A DNA stretch of 64,000 nt from Streptomyces sp. NBC_00083. GTDB lineage: Bacteria; Actinomycetota; Actinomycetes; Streptomycetales; Streptomycetaceae. The first letter of the stretch is position 1; each line of letters starts with the position of its first letter. The notes beneath the pieces are model-generated. The model saw nothing but the letters and a program-made list of their open reading frames with translations, had not been told where the DNA came from and made no database searches. The position numbers and the translations under genes are program-made. Positions 38,679 through 48,431 of this stretch are shown here, piece by piece. The DNA is taken from contig NZ_JAPELY010000001.1 of the NCBI RefSeq assembly GCF_026343295.1, forward strand, positions 1-64,000, written 5' to 3'.

Positions 38679-41097
38679 GGAGGCGGACCGCGCCGCGCTT
38701 GTGCAGCGGGTCGTTGCCGTTGCCGCACTTGGGGGACTGGATGCAGGACGGGCAGCCGGCCTCGCACTCGCAGGACGCGATTGCCTCGCGGGTCGCGGTC
38801 AGCCAGCGTGCGGCCGTGTGGAAGGCCCGTTCGGCGAATCCGGCTCCGCCCGGGTTGCCGTCGTACACGAAGACCGTCGGCAGCAGGGTGTCCGGGTGCA
38901 GCGGGATGGAGACGCCGCCGATGTCCCAGCGGTCGCAGGTGGCGAAGAGCGGCAGCATGCCGATGGAGGCGTGTTCGGCGGCGTGCAGGGCGCCGCCGAG
39001 GATCTCCGGGTTGATCCGGGCGGCATCGAGCTGGTCCTCGGTGACGGTCCACCACACGGCCCGGGTGCGCAGGGTGCGCGGTGGCAGGTCGAGCTTGGTC
39101 TCGCCGAGCACCTCGCCGGTGATGAGTCTGCGGCGCAGAAAGGAGACGACCTGGTTGGTGACCTCGACGGAGCCGTAGCAGAGGCGGCCGGACCCCCAGG
39201 GGATCTCGGTGTCGGTGGTGAGGACGGAGATGGAGGTGGTGTCCCTGGCGACGGTCGAATAGGGCGGACTTGCCTCCTCGACGAGGGCGGCGGAGTCCTC
39301 CAGGTCCAGATGCTTCACCAGGTACGTACGGCCCTGGTGGAGGTGGACGGCGCCGTCGTGGACGGCGGTGTGGGCGGCGGCCGCGTCGACCGTGCCGAGC
39401 AGCCGTCCCGTCGAGGCCTCGACGATCTGGACCGGGCGGCCGCCCCCGCCGCGGATGTCGGTGAGGTCGGCGGCCCGTTCGCGACGGGTCCAGAACCAGC
39501 CGTTGCTGCGGCGCCGCAGCAGCCCCGCCTGCTCGAGCTGCGGCATGAGCTCCGGGCTCGCCGGTCCGAAGAGCTTCAGGTCGCTCTCGGTGAGCGGCAT
39601 CTCGGCGGCTGCCGCGCACAGGTGCGGGGCCAGCACGTACGGGTTGTCCGGGTCGAGCACGGTGGACTCGACGGGCTGCTGGAACAGCGCCTCGGGGTGG
39701 TGGACGAGGTAGGTGTCCAGCGGGTCGTCGCGGGCGATCAGGACGGCCAGGGCGCCCTGGCCCGAGCGTCCGGCCCGGCCGGCCTGCTGCCACAGGGAGG
39801 CCCGGGTGCCCGGGTAGCCGGCGATCAGGACGGCGTCGAGGCCCGAGACGTCGATGCCGAGTTCCAGGGCGGTGGTGGCGGCCAGGCCGAGCAGTTCGCC
39901 GGAGTGCAGGGCCTGCTCCAGGGCGCGGCGTTCCTCGGGCAGGTAGCCGCCCCGGTAGGCGGCGACGCGCCGGGCGAGGGTGCGGTCGACCTCGTACAGG
40001 CGTTCCTGGGCGATCACCGAGATGAGTTCGGCGCCGCGCCGGGAGCGGACGAAGGCGACCGTGCGGACGCCCTGCACGGCGAGGTCGGTGAGGAGGTCGG
40101 CGGTCTCGGCGATGGCGGTGCGGCGCACCGGGGCGCCCTTCTCGCCGGGCAGCTCGGTGAGCGGCGGCTCCCACAGGGCGAAGACCAGCTCGCCGCGCGG
40201 GGAGGCGTCGTCGGCGACCTCGACGACGGGCAGACCGGTCAGGCGGCCCGCTGCGACGGCGGGGTCGGCGGCGGTGGCCGATGCGAGCAGGAAGACCGGG
40301 TCGGAGCCGTAGCGGGCACACAGGCGGCGCAGACGGCGCACGACCTGGGCGACGTGCGAGCCGAAGACACCGCGGTAGGTGTGGCACTCGTCGATGACGA
40401 CATAGCGCAGGGCGCGCAGGAAGGAGGCCCATCGGGGGTGGGAGGGCAGGATGCCCAGGTGCAGCATGTCCGGATTGGTGAGGACGTAGTTCGCGTACTG
40501 GCGCACCCATTCGCGTTCCTCGACCGGGGTGTCGCCGTCGTACACGGCGGGCCGGATCGCGTTGCCCAGAGGCGCTGCCAGGGCCTTCACCGAGCGGCGC
40601 TGATCGGCCGCCAGGGCCTTGGTGGGGGCGAGGTAGAGGGTGGTCGCACCCCGCCCGTTCGGGGCCTCCGAGCCGTCCAGGAGGGCGCTGAGGACGGGCG
40701 CGAGGTAGGCCAGCGACTTGCCGGACGCGGTGCCGGTGGCGATCACCACCGACTCGCCGTCGAGGGCGTGCCCGGCGGCGGCTGCCTGGTGGGCCCAGGG
40801 GTGCTCGATGCCGGCGGCCTGGATGGCGTTGATCACTTCCGGGCGGATCAGGTGCGGCCATACTGCATGACGTCCCCCTCGCGGGGGCAAGTGCTCCGTA
40901 TGAGTGATGCGCGCAGCCCGGCCTGCCCCGGTGCTGAGCCGGTCGAGGACCGTGCCGGGGTCGGGTCGTTCACCCGTGCTGTCGGCGGGTGTTCTGGGTC
41001 GGTGATTCCTGGCCATCGGCACCGAGTGTGTCACTGGCGTAGCGGACAATGGTCCCAAGGCGTCGTGCATGGCTGCTGGTAAGTGATTGAATGCCAT
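38620..41097 (-). CDS. DEAD/DEAH-box helicase with C-terminal Cys cluster (DUF1998/MrfA type)
   Basis: Superfamily 2 helicase of 825 residues. Motif I ATGTASGKSLAYL, motif II D-E-C-H, motif III ASATAADP, and motif VI Q-Q-A-G-R-A-G-R are present. The C-terminal region has four closely spaced cysteines (C-E-C-E-A-G-C-P-S-C) and a fifth shortly after, the Zn-binding end typical of DUF1998/MrfA helicases, one of which repairs mitomycin-induced DNA damage in Bacillus. Function here is therefore probably DNA repair. ATG 41097 lacks a ribosome site; ATG 41016 (M-A-R-N-H) is a plausible shorter start. It is divergent from bldG (about 80 bases). Confidence 0.9.
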   Translation of the reverse strand: MAFNHLPAAMHDALGPLSATPVTHSVPMARNHRPRTPADSTGERPDPGTVLDRLSTGAGRAARITHTEHLPPRGGRHAVWPHLIRPEVINAIQAAGIEHPWAHQAAAAGHALDGESVVIATGTASGKSLAYLAPVLSALLDGSEAPNGRGATTLYLAPTKALAADQRRSVKALAAPLGNAIRPAVYDGDTPVEEREWVRQYANYVLTNPDMLHLGILPSHPRWASFLRALRYVVIDECHTYRGVFGSHVAQVVRRLRRLCARYGSDPVFLLASATAADPAVAAGRLTGLPVVEVADDASPRGELVFALWEPPLTELPGEKGAPVRRTAIAETADLLTDLAVQGVRTVAFVRSRRGAELISVIAQERLYEVDRTLARRVAAYRGGYLPEERRALEQALHSGELLGLAATTALELGIDVSGLDAVLIAGYPGTRASLWQQAGRAGRSGQGALAVLIARDDPLDTYLVHHPEALFQQPVESTVLDPDNPYVLAPHLCAAAAEMPLTESDLKLFGPASPELMPQLEQAGLLRRRSNGWFWTRRERAADLTDIRGGGGRPVQIVEASTGRLLGTVDAAAAHTAVHDGAVHLHQGRTYLVKHLDLEDSAALVEEASPPYSTVARDTTSISVLTTDTEIPWGSGRLCYGSVEVTNQVVSFLRRRLITGEVLGETKLDLPPRTLRTRAVWWTVTEDQLDAARINPEILGGALHAAEHASIGMLPLFATCDRWDIGGVSIPLHPDTLLPTVFVYDGNPGGAGFAERAFHTAARWLTATREAIASCECEAGCPSCIQSPKCGNGNDPLHKRGAVRLLTELLRGAPQEPEPAPPAP

Positions 41098-41176
41098 CGC
41101 GGCTGGCGATCCGTTCTCTGGCTCCGCCGGGGAGACTCAGGGGGCGGCCGCTCGATAGCAAGGTGCTGGAGGATCC

Positions 41177-41530
41177 GTGGACCTGTCCCTGTCGACTCGC
41201 AATGTGTCCGGCCCTGGTGGCGACCGTACGGTCGTCGAGGTCGGTGGCGAGATTGATGTGTATACCGCGCCCAAGCTGCGCGAGCAGTTGGTCGAGTTGG
41301 TGAACGACGGCAGCTACCACCTGGTTGTCGACATGGAGGGCGTGGACTTCCTCGACTCCACGGGCCTGGGTGTCCTGGTGGGTGGGCTCAAGCGCGTGCG
41401 CGCGCACGAGGGCTCGCTGCGCCTGGTCTGCAACCAGGAGCGCATTTTGAAGATCTTCCGGATCACGGGGCTCACCAAGGTGTTCCCGATCCACGGCTCG
41501 GTCGACGAGGCCGTCAACGCGACCGACTGA
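41177..41530 (+). CDS. bldG: anti-sigma factor antagonist BldG
   Basis: SpoIIAA-like STAS protein of 117 residues that binds anti-sigma factors; required for aerial mycelium, antibiotic production and stress responses in Streptomyces. The phosphorylation site is Ser 61 in [14 protein letters not shown] 41177 is preceded by GGAGGATCC. The sequence is almost what I recall for BldG apart from four extra residues in the N-terminal loop (N-V-S-G-P-G-G). It is followed 104 bases later by the anti-sigma gene. Confidence 0.95.
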   Translation: MDLSLSTRNVSGPGGDRTVVEVGGEIDVYTAPKLREQLVELVNDGSYHLVVDMEGVDFLDSTGLGVLVGGLKRVRAHEGSLRLVCNQERILKIFRITGLTKVFPIHGSVDEAVNATD

Positions 41531-41634
41531 CGGCGGCCGTCCTCGGACGGCTCCGGAGGAAGGACAGGGGCGCCGGGCGGCACAGTGGCCCGGGGCCTCT
41601 GAGATGTACGCCCGTACGTTCGAGGGGGATCACC

Positions 41635-42081
41635 ATGGCCACCGTTGAACTCCGTTTCAGTGCCCAGCCCGAACACGTCAGGACGGCCCGTCTGGTGGCG
41701 GCCGCCGTGGCGCGCCGGGCCGGGGTCGACGAGGCAGTGCTCGACGAGGTCAGACTCGCCGTCGGCGAGGCGTGCAGCCGTGCCGTCGGGCTGCACCGTG
41801 CGCATGGCATCGAGTCCCCCGTCCACGTCGTCCTGACCGAGGAGGAGAAGCTGTTCTCCATCGAGGTCGGTGACGGAGTGCCGGGGTCGGGCGGCGGTGC
41901 GGCGGCGGTGCCGGGCGTGCGCGGCTCGGCGCCCGCGGACGACCTGGACGACGGCGCGGAGGACGAAATGGGCCTCGCCGTCATCAGCGGTCTTGTGGAC
42001 GACGTGGAGGTCACGTCCGGCGATTCCGGGGGCGTCATCCGGATGAGCTGGCCCACCACGCCGTCCGAGGTGCTCCCCTGA
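41635..42081 (+). CDS. anti-sigma factor (HATPase/RsbW-type) partner of BldG
   Basis: GHKL-fold protein of 148 residues, the likely partner kinase or binder of BldG. The fold runs from V-E-L-R-F-S to the last strand I-R-M-S-W. The N box reads G-E-A-C-S-R-A-V: Glu 45 is present but the Mg-binding Asn expected at position 49 is Arg. The D box is E-V-G-D-G-V-P-G and the G2-like turn is M-G-L-A-V-I. A Gly/Ala-rich loop (about 83-105) interrupts the ATP-lid region. It may bind BldG without efficient kinase activity. ATG 41635 has GGGGGATC upstream; it ends at a strong terminator. Confidence 0.88.
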   Translation: MATVELRFSAQPEHVRTARLVAAAVARRAGVDEAVLDEVRLAVGEACSRAVGLHRAHGIESPVHVVLTEEEKLFSIEVGDGVPGSGGGAAAVPGVRGSAPADDLDDGAEDEMGLAVISGLVDDVEVTSGDSGGVIRMSWPTTPSEVLP

Positions 42082-42106
42082 TCCACATTTGTTGGATATG
42101 AAGACT

Positions 42107-42131
42107 GGCCCTGCTGAGCAGGGCCTTTTTT
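42107..42131 (+). terminator. rho-independent terminator of bldG operon
   Basis: 8-bp stem GGCCCTGC/GCAGGGCC (42107-42114, 42118-42125), 3-base loop, followed immediately by six T. A textbook intrinsic terminator, 25 bases after the anti-sigma stop. Confidence 0.92.
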
Positions 42132-42353
42132 CATTTCTTGATCCACCATTCGGCCCAGTTCCCGGGTGTTTCCTAGATCGACGATCAAGCGTCAATGCTT
42201 TTGCCCCATTACCGCTTTCGGGGGCAGTTTCGTGACCGGATCTCTCTCTGATGAGCCGATGAAGGTCAATTCCATTTGCGGCGCCCTGTTTTGATCGTGT
42301 TCCGCTACCTACAATCCGTCCACATCTTGAGCTCTGAGCGTCAAGGAGGACGA

Positions 42354-44747
42354 ATGGCGGGGCTCTTCAACCCAACGGAACTCGACCACCCCACATCTCT
42401 GGCCGCCGCGGTACTGACCGACGGCAACCGGACGATCGTGATCGTCATCGCGGCTGTCGCGCTGGCGGCCCTGATCGTCGCCCAATTGCTGGTGCGCCAG
42501 GTCCTCGCGGCAGGCGAGGGCACCGAATCGATGAAGAAGATCGCGGCGGCCGTACAGGAAGGCGCGAATGCCTATCTGACCCGGCAGTTGCGCACCCTCG
42601 GCGTCTTCGCCGTCGTGGTGTTCTTCCTGCTGTTCCTGCTGCCGTCCGACAACTGGTCGCAGCGCGTAGGCCGTTCCGTGTTCTTCCTGATCGGCGCCGT
42701 CTTCTCGGCGACGACGGGATACATCGGGATGCGTCTCGCCGTACGCGCCAATGTGCGCGTCGCGGCGGCCGCCCGAGAGGCGACCCCCGCCGAAGGCGAA
42801 CCCGAAAGGGATCTCACCTCGGTTTCCCACAAGGCCATGAAGATCGCTTTCCGTACGGGCGGCGTCGTCGGCATGTTCACGGTGGGCCTCGGCCTGCTCG
42901 GTGCCTCCGTCGTCGTGCTCGTGTACGCGGCCGACGCGCCCAAGGTCCTGGAGGGCTTCGGGCTCGGCGCCGCGCTGATCGCGATGTTCATGCGTGTCGG
43001 CGGCGGCATCTTCACCAAGGCCGCCGACGTCGGCGCCGACCTGGTCGGCAAGGTCGAGCAGGGCATCCCCGAGGACGACCCGCGCAACGCCGCCACCATC
43101 GCGGACAACGTGGGCGACAACGTCGGCGACTGCGCCGGCATGGCCGCCGACCTGTTCGAGTCGTACGCCGTGACCCTGGTCGCGGCGCTGATCCTCGGCA
43201 AGGCGGCGTTCGGCGACTCGGGTCTCGCCTTCCCGCTGATCGTCCCGGCGATCGGCGTGGTCACCGCGATGATCGGCATCTTCGCGGTCGCCCCGCGGCG
43301 CGCCGACCGCAGCGGAATGTCGGCCATCAACCGCGGCTTCTTCATCTCGGCGGTGATCTCGCTCGCCCTGGTGGCCGTCGCGGTCTTCGCCTACCTGCCG
43401 TCCTCGTACGCCAAGTTGAGCGGCGTCACGGACCAGGTGATCAAGGGCCATGACGGTGACCCGCGGATCCTCGCGCTCGTCGCGGTCGCCATCGGCATCG
43501 TCCTGGCGGCGCTGATCCAGCAGCTGACGGGGTACTTCACCGAGACCACCCGGCGTCCCGTCAAGGACATCGGCAAGTCCTCGCTCACCGGCCCCGCCAC
43601 CGTCGTCCTGGCCGGCATCTCCATCGGCCTCGAATCGGCCGTCTACACCGCCCTGTTGATCGGCCTCGGCGTGTACGGGGCCTTCCTGCTCGGCGGCACC
43701 TCGGTCATGCTCGCGCTGTTCGCCGTGGCGCTGGCCGGCACCGGCCTGCTCACCACGGTCGGCGTCATCGTCGCCATGGACACCTTCGGCCCGGTCTCCG
43801 ACAACGCCCAGGGCATCGCGGAGATGTCCGGCGACGTCCAGGGCGCGGGCGCCCAGGTGCTCACCGACCTGGACGCCGTGGGCAACACCACCAAGGCCAT
43901 CACCAAGGGCATCGCCATCGCCACGGCCGTCCTGGCCGCGGCGGCGCTCTACGGCTCGTTCAAGGACGCCATCGCCACGGCCGTGGGCGACGTCCACGCC
44001 AAGGCGAACGAACTGACCTTGAGCATGGACATCTCACAGCCCAACAACCTCGTCGGGCTGATGCTGGGCGCGGCGGTCGTCTTCCTCTTCTCGGGGCTCG
44101 CGATCAACGCCGTGTCCCGGTCGGCCGGAGCCGTGGTCTTCGAGGTGCGGCGGCAGTTCCGCGAGCACCCCGGGATCATGGACTACACCGAGCAGCCGGA
44201 GTACGGGCGCGTCGTCGACATCTGCACGAAGGACGCGCTGCGCGAGCTGGCCACCCCCGGCCTGCTCGCGGTGCTCGCCCCGATCGCGGTCGGCTTCACC
44301 CTCGGCGTCGGCGCGCTCGGCTCGTACCTGGCGGGAGCGATCGGCACCGGCACCCTGATGGCGGTCTTCCTCGCCAACTCGGGCGGCGCCTGGGACAACG
44401 CCAAGAAGCTGGTCGAGGACGGCCACTTCGGCGGCAAGGGCAGCGATGCCCACGCCGCGACCGTCATCGGCGACACCGTCGGCGACCCCTTCAAGGACAC
44501 CGCGGGCCCCGCGATCAACCCGCTGCTGAAGGTGATGAACCTGGTGGCGCTCCTGATCGCGCCGGCCATCGTCAAGTTCAGCTACGGCGACGACGCGAAC
44601 CCGCTGGTGCGGGGGATCGTGGCGGCGCTCGCCATCCTCGTCATCATCGGCGCGGTGTACGTGTCGAAGCGGCGCAGCGTGGCCGTGGGTGACGACGGCA
44701 CCAACGAGCGGGTCGCTAAGTCGGCGGACCCGGCGGTGGTTTCGTAA
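42354..44747 (+). CDS. hppA: K+-independent proton-translocating pyrophosphatase
   Basis: Membrane H+-pumping pyrophosphatase of 797 residues with about 16 membrane segments, coupling PPi hydrolysis to proton export. Core motifs: ADVGADLVGKVEQGIPEDDP, NVGDNVGDCAGMAADLFE, and the C-terminal DTVGDPFKDTAGP. At the K+-selectivity position the sequence is GNTTKAI (Lys 514), the signature of the K+-independent class. ATG 42354 is preceded by AAGGAGGACGA. The upstream 270 bases hold a terminator, then AT-rich promoter sequence with TACAAT at about 42309-42314. Confidence 0.96.
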   Translation: MAGLFNPTELDHPTSLAAAVLTDGNRTIVIVIAAVALAALIVAQLLVRQVLAAGEGTESMKKIAAAVQEGANAYLTRQLRTLGVFAVVVFFLLFLLPSDNWSQRVGRSVFFLIGAVFSATTGYIGMRLAVRANVRVAAAAREATPAEGEPERDLTSVSHKAMKIAFRTGGVVGMFTVGLGLLGASVVVLVYAADAPKVLEGFGLGAALIAMFMRVGGGIFTKAADVGADLVGKVEQGIPEDDPRNAATIADNVGDNVGDCAGMAADLFESYAVTLVAALILGKAAFGDSGLAFPLIVPAIGVVTAMIGIFAVAPRRADRSGMSAINRGFFISAVISLALVAVAVFAYLPSSYAKLSGVTDQVIKGHDGDPRILALVAVAIGIVLAALIQQLTGYFTETTRRPVKDIGKSSLTGPATVVLAGISIGLESAVYTALLIGLGVYGAFLLGGTSVMLALFAVALAGTGLLTTVGVIVAMDTFGPVSDNAQGIAEMSGDVQGAGAQVLTDLDAVGNTTKAITKGIAIATAVLAAAALYGSFKDAIATAVGDVHAKANELTLSMDISQPNNLVGLMLGAAVVFLFSGLAINAVSRSAGAVVFEVRRQFREHPGIMDYTEQPEYGRVVDICTKDALRELATPGLLAVLAPIAVGFTLGVGALGSYLAGAIGTGTLMAVFLANSGGAWDNAKKLVEDGHFGGKGSDAHAATVIGDTVGDPFKDTAGPAINPLLKVMNLVALLIAPAIVKFSYGDDANPLVRGIVAALAILVIIGAVYVSKRRSVAVGDDGTNERVAKSADPAVVS

Positions 44748-44767
44748 CCACAGGTGCGGCAAAGGGC

Positions 44768-44801
44768 GGGCGGACGGTGGGGTTTGACACACCGTCCGCC
44801 C
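44768..44801 (+). terminator. terminator after hppA
   Basis: 12-bp perfect stem GGGCGGACGGTG/CACCGTCCGCCC (44768-44779, 44790-44801), followed by GTTCTGCTT, 20 bases past the hppA stop. Confidence 0.85.
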
Positions 44802-44925
44802 GTTCTGCTTGGTGCAAATGGCTTCAAATAGCTGAAATAGGGGACACATCACACGGACGGCAAGCGATTGTCGCCCACTTGGCGTGTATGTTCCGGGGCC
44901 GAGAGCCTTGGAAGGGACCAAACCG

Positions 44926-45618
44926 GTGAACAAGAAGCTTGCGGCCGCACTGTCCGGCGGTGCGGTACTGATGCTGGCGCTGTCGGGCTGCAGCGACGAC
45001 TCCAGCAAGAAGGTCGACGACTGGGCGAAGACCTTCTGCAACACGGCCCAGCCCCAGTTCAAGAAGATCACTGACGCCAACGCCGCCATCCAGGCGCAGA
45101 CGCGTGACGACAGCAAGCCCGCCGATGTGCAGAAGACGGACTCCAACGCCTTCCAGCAGATTTCGGACGCCTACAAGGCGCTTGCCGGAGCCGTCGACAA
45201 GGCCGGCGCTCCGCCGGTCAAGGACGGCGCCACCACGCAGCAGGAAGCCGTCAAGGGCCTGAACGCCTCGTCCGTGGCGTACGCGAACCTGAAGAAGAAG
45301 GTCGACGCGCTCGACGCCGGCGACCAGGCCGCGTTCGCCAAGGGACTTGAAGACATCGCCACCGAGCTGGGCAAGACCAGCTCGACGGGCGACGCCTCCC
45401 TGAAGAACCTGGAGTCCGGCGACGTCGGCAAGGCGATGCAGAAGCAGCCCGGCTGCCAGAAGCAGACGCCGTCCTCCCCGGCGCCCGCGGGCTCGGGCGC
45501 ACCGGCCGACAAGGCGGCCGCCCCGTCCCAGTCGGCCTCGCCGTCGGGCTCCGCGTCGCCGTCGGGCTCGGCGTCTCCGTCCGGCTCCGCCGCTCCGTCG
45601 CAGAGCGCCAAGTCGTAG
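44926..45618 (+). CDS. small secreted lipoprotein with Ser/Pro-rich tail
   Basis: Lipoprotein of 230 residues: signal peptide MNKKLAAALSGGAVLMLALS with lipobox L-S-G-C (Cys 22), then a helical extracellular domain with two conserved cysteines (about 38 and 178) and a long disordered tail made of S-A-S-P-S-G repeats (about 200-225). GTG 44926 has GGAAGGGA upstream. The family is unknown to me; many actinobacteria have a small helical lipoprotein here. A strong hairpin terminator follows. Confidence 0.8.
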   Translation: MNKKLAAALSGGAVLMLALSGCSDDSSKKVDDWAKTFCNTAQPQFKKITDANAAIQAQTRDDSKPADVQKTDSNAFQQISDAYKALAGAVDKAGAPPVKDGATTQQEAVKGLNASSVAYANLKKKVDALDAGDQAAFAKGLEDIATELGKTSSTGDASLKNLESGDVGKAMQKQPGCQKQTPSSPAPAGSGAPADKAAAPSQSASPSGSASPSGSASPSGSAAPSQSAKS

Positions 45619-45637
45619 CCCGTACGCGCCCCTGACC

Positions 45638-45669
45638 GTGGCCCGGCCCCTTCGCGGGGGCCGGGCCAC
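45638..45669 (+). terminator. terminator after lipoprotein gene
   Basis: 13-bp perfect stem GTGGCCCGGCCCC/GGGGCCGGGCCAC (45638-45650, 45657-45669) with a 6-base TTCGCG loop, 19 bases after the stop. Confidence 0.85.
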
Positions 45670-45714
45670 GGCCGTGAGGCGGTGATTGTCAGAGGCAGCG
45701 GCGACAATGGCCGG

Positions 45715-47214
45715 GTGAGTACGACCAGCCTTCCCGCGCCCGGTCACGCAGCCCGCCTGCGCGACGCCCTGCTCGCCGCCGCGTTCACCGCCGACGGCCT
45801 GCTCGACCTGCTCGGTGCCCCCGCGTATGCCGCGCTGGCCCGCAGCGAGACCGTCCCCGCCCTGCGCGCCACCCGGGGGCAGGCGCCGCTCGACACCCTG
45901 GTGCGGCTCTTCCTGCTCCAGCAGCCCGTTCCCCACGCGAGCGCCCGCGCGGCCCTGCCGCTCGACGAGGCGCTCGCCGACGGCTGGGTGGTCCGCGAGG
46001 GCGAAGAGGTGCGCGCCACGGTCGACGTGCGGCCCTACGGCGGCCCCGAGGAGCAGGACTGGTTCATCGTCTCCGACCTCGGCTGCGCGGTCGGCGGCGC
46101 GGGCGGTGCGAGCGGGCGCGACGAGGCCATGGTGCTCGGCGTCGGCGGCGCCTCCACGACACTGGCCGGCATCACCGTGCGGATGCCCGTGGGCTCCGCC
46201 CTCGACCTCGGCACCGGCTCCGGCATCCAGGCGCTGCACGCCGCACAGCACGCCACCCGCGTCACCGCCACCGACCTCAACCCCCGCGCCCTCGGCTTCA
46301 CCCGTCTGACGCTGGCTCTGTCGGGCGCCGCCGAGGCCGAGTTGCGGACGGGGTCGCTGTACGAACCGGCGGGCGAGGAGACGTACGACCTGATCGTCTC
46401 CAACCCGCCGTTCGTGATCTCGCCCGGCGCCCGGCTGACCTACCGGGACGGCGGCATGGGCGGGGACGATCTGTGCCGCACGCTCGTTCAGCAGGCGGGG
46501 GAGCGCCTCAACCCCGGCGGCTACGCCCAGTTCCTGGCCAACTGGCAGCACGTCGAGGGCGAGGAGTGGCAGGACCGGCTGCGCTCCTGGGTCCCGCGCG
46601 GCTGCGACGCCTGGATCGTGCAGCGCGAGGTCCAGGACATCACCCAGTACGCCGAGCTGTGGCTGCGCGACGCCGGGGACCACCACAGCGACCCCGCGCG
46701 CTACGCGGAGCGCTACGGGGCGTGGCTCGACGAGTTCGAGGCGCGCAAGACCAAGGCCGTCGGCTTCGGCTGGATCACCCTGCGCCGCACCGACAGCGAC
46801 CGGCCGTCCATCGTGACCGAGGAATGGCCCCACCCCGTCGAGCAGCCCCTCGGCGACACCGTGCGGGCCCACTTCGAGCGCCACGACTACCTGCGCCGGC
46901 AGGACGACGCGGCGCTGCTCGCCGACCGGTTCCGCCTCGCCGACGAGGTGGTGCAGGAGCAGGTGGGTCCCCCGGGCGCCGAGGACCCGGAGCACGTGGT
47001 GCTGCGGCAGAACCGCGGCATGCGCCGGGCCACCAAGGTCGACACGGTGGGCGCCGGCTTCGCGGGCGTCTGCGACGGTCAGCTGCCCGCCGGCCGGATC
47101 CTGGACGCGATCGCCCAGCTGATCGAGGAGGACCCGGTGCTGCTGCGCGACCGCACCCCGGAGTCCATCCGGCTCCTGGTGGAGCAGGGCTTCCTGGAGC
47201 CGGTGGCGGAGTGA
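45715..47214 (+). CDS. class I SAM-dependent methyltransferase (HemK/PrmC-like core)
   Basis: Methyltransferase of 499 residues. Three parts: an N-terminal helical/winged domain (about 1-125), a Rossmann methyltransferase core with SAM loop LDLGTGSGIQAL and the catalytic SNPPF motif (N-P-P-F/Y, typical of Gln/adenine/guanine N-methyltransferases), and a C-terminal domain of ~170 residues. The layout suggests modification of a macromolecule, probably RNA or protein, not a small molecule. GTG 45715 has no strong ribosome site. It is followed closely by an ArsR-type gene but a shared role is not evident. Confidence 0.88.
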   Translation: MSTTSLPAPGHAARLRDALLAAAFTADGLLDLLGAPAYAALARSETVPALRATRGQAPLDTLVRLFLLQQPVPHASARAALPLDEALADGWVVREGEEVRATVDVRPYGGPEEQDWFIVSDLGCAVGGAGGASGRDEAMVLGVGGASTTLAGITVRMPVGSALDLGTGSGIQALHAAQHATRVTATDLNPRALGFTRLTLALSGAAEAELRTGSLYEPAGEETYDLIVSNPPFVISPGARLTYRDGGMGGDDLCRTLVQQAGERLNPGGYAQFLANWQHVEGEEWQDRLRSWVPRGCDAWIVQREVQDITQYAELWLRDAGDHHSDPARYAERYGAWLDEFEARKTKAVGFGWITLRRTDSDRPSIVTEEWPHPVEQPLGDTVRAHFERHDYLRRQDDAALLADRFRLADEVVQEQVGPPGAEDPEHVVLRQNRGMRRATKVDTVGAGFAGVCDGQLPAGRILDAIAQLIEEDPVLLRDRTPESIRLLVEQGFLEPVAE

Positions 47215-47313
47215 ACCGGACCGGGGGGACCGGCCGGGCGGCGCCCGGCCGGGAGAGGGAAGGCCGTTGCGGACGGCGAAGAGCCTGGCGAAGAGCCTGA
47301 GGGAGGGGGAGCT

Positions 47314-48315
47314 GTGATCCGGATCGAGCTGGACGAGGCGGCACTGGGGTCGACCCGCATAGCCGTCAGCCCGCTCTGGGACGCCTTCTGCAGCCTGCAC
47401 CTGCTCGCCGAGCACCGGCGGCCGTCCTGGCCCTACCAGGAGTGGGCGGCGCGGGCCCGGCAGGTCCTGACCGGGGACGAGCGGGTCGAGCCGCTGCGCC
47501 GCCTCCTCCACGGCCCCCTGCACTTCCCGGACTTCGTCCTTCCGCGCCCCATCGGGACGACCTCGGTGGAGGAGGAGCTGGCCGCTCTGCGCGCGACCCC
47601 GCCCGAGGTCGTGCGCCGGCAGCTCGCCGAGCACTATCCCGGCAGGGAGGACGACCCCCTGGTCCGGCCCTACCGCCAGGATCCGGAGGCCGCCTGCGCT
47701 GCCCTCGCGGACGCCTACCAGGCGTACTGGGACGGCGCGTTGGCCGAGCTGTGGCCCACCATGCGACGGCTCGTCGAGGACGAAGTCCTGGTCCGGGCGC
47801 GGACGTTCGCGACCGAGGGCATCGACGCGCTGTTCGCCGGGCTCGAATCACGCGCCCGGTGGACCCCGCCGGTCCTGGAACTGACCAAGCACATCGACGC
47901 CGAGTACGCGGCGGGCGAGCGCCGGCTGCTGCTGATCCCGCTGGTCTTCGCCGAAGGCTGCCGGCTGTACTCGACGGACGACCCCGAGGTGCTGGCCGTC
48001 TCCTTCCAGGCGAGGGGCGCGGGCGCGCTGCGCGAACGGCCCGGCCTGCCGGACGACGACCGGCTCGGCCTGCTCCTGGGGCGTGGACGCGCCGCCGTGC
48101 TGCGGCAGTTGGGCGGCCCGCTCACCACGGCCGGTCTCGCCGACCGGCTCTCGCTGGCCCCCAGCACCGTCTCGGAACACCTCTCGGCGCTCGCGCAGGC
48201 CGGAGTCGTCACCCGGCACCGGGTGGGCCGCAGCGTCTACTACCAGCTCACCGACACCGGCCGCTCCCTCCTCGCACTGCTGTCGGGGCAGAACGTGCTC
48301 CGGGCGGTGGGCTGA
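47314..48315 (+). CDS. ArsR-family winged-helix regulator with large N-terminal domain
   Basis: Regulator of 333 residues. The last ~75 residues are an ArsR-like winged helix (LTTAGLADRLSLAPSTVSEHLSAL recognition region, V-G-R-S-V-Y-Y wing). The first ~250 residues form a helical domain with no metal-binding cysteines, common in Streptomyces regulators that sit beside drug exporters. GTG 47314 is preceded by GGGAGGGGGA. It lies just upstream of, and probably controls, the ABC exporter genes at 48432-51016. Confidence 0.85.
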   Translation: MIRIELDEAALGSTRIAVSPLWDAFCSLHLLAEHRRPSWPYQEWAARARQVLTGDERVEPLRRLLHGPLHFPDFVLPRPIGTTSVEEELAALRATPPEVVRRQLAEHYPGREDDPLVRPYRQDPEAACAALADAYQAYWDGALAELWPTMRRLVEDEVLVRARTFATEGIDALFAGLESRARWTPPVLELTKHIDAEYAAGERRLLLIPLVFAEGCRLYSTDDPEVLAVSFQARGAGALRERPGLPDDDRLGLLLGRGRAAVLRQLGGPLTTAGLADRLSLAPSTVSEHLSALAQAGVVTRHRVGRSVYYQLTDTGRSLLALLSGQNVLRAVG

Positions 48316-48431
48316 GCGGACGACGCGGCACCCGAGGAATGTCCAGGCGCCCCGAGCGCGCGGGGCTCCCAGGATTCGGGGCCTCCCGAATCGATGGCTC
48401 CGGCCCCGGGCGGACTCCTAGCGTCCGGGGC

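Noticed and set aside
38120..40861. 913-codon minus-strand ORF overlapping the helicase
   Set aside because: Out-of-frame Arg/Pro-rich shadow of the helicase, which has all its motifs in the other frame.
44824..47634. 936-codon minus-strand ORF opposite lipoprotein and methyltransferase
   Set aside because: Crosses two terminators and two supported genes; composition is that of a shadow frame.
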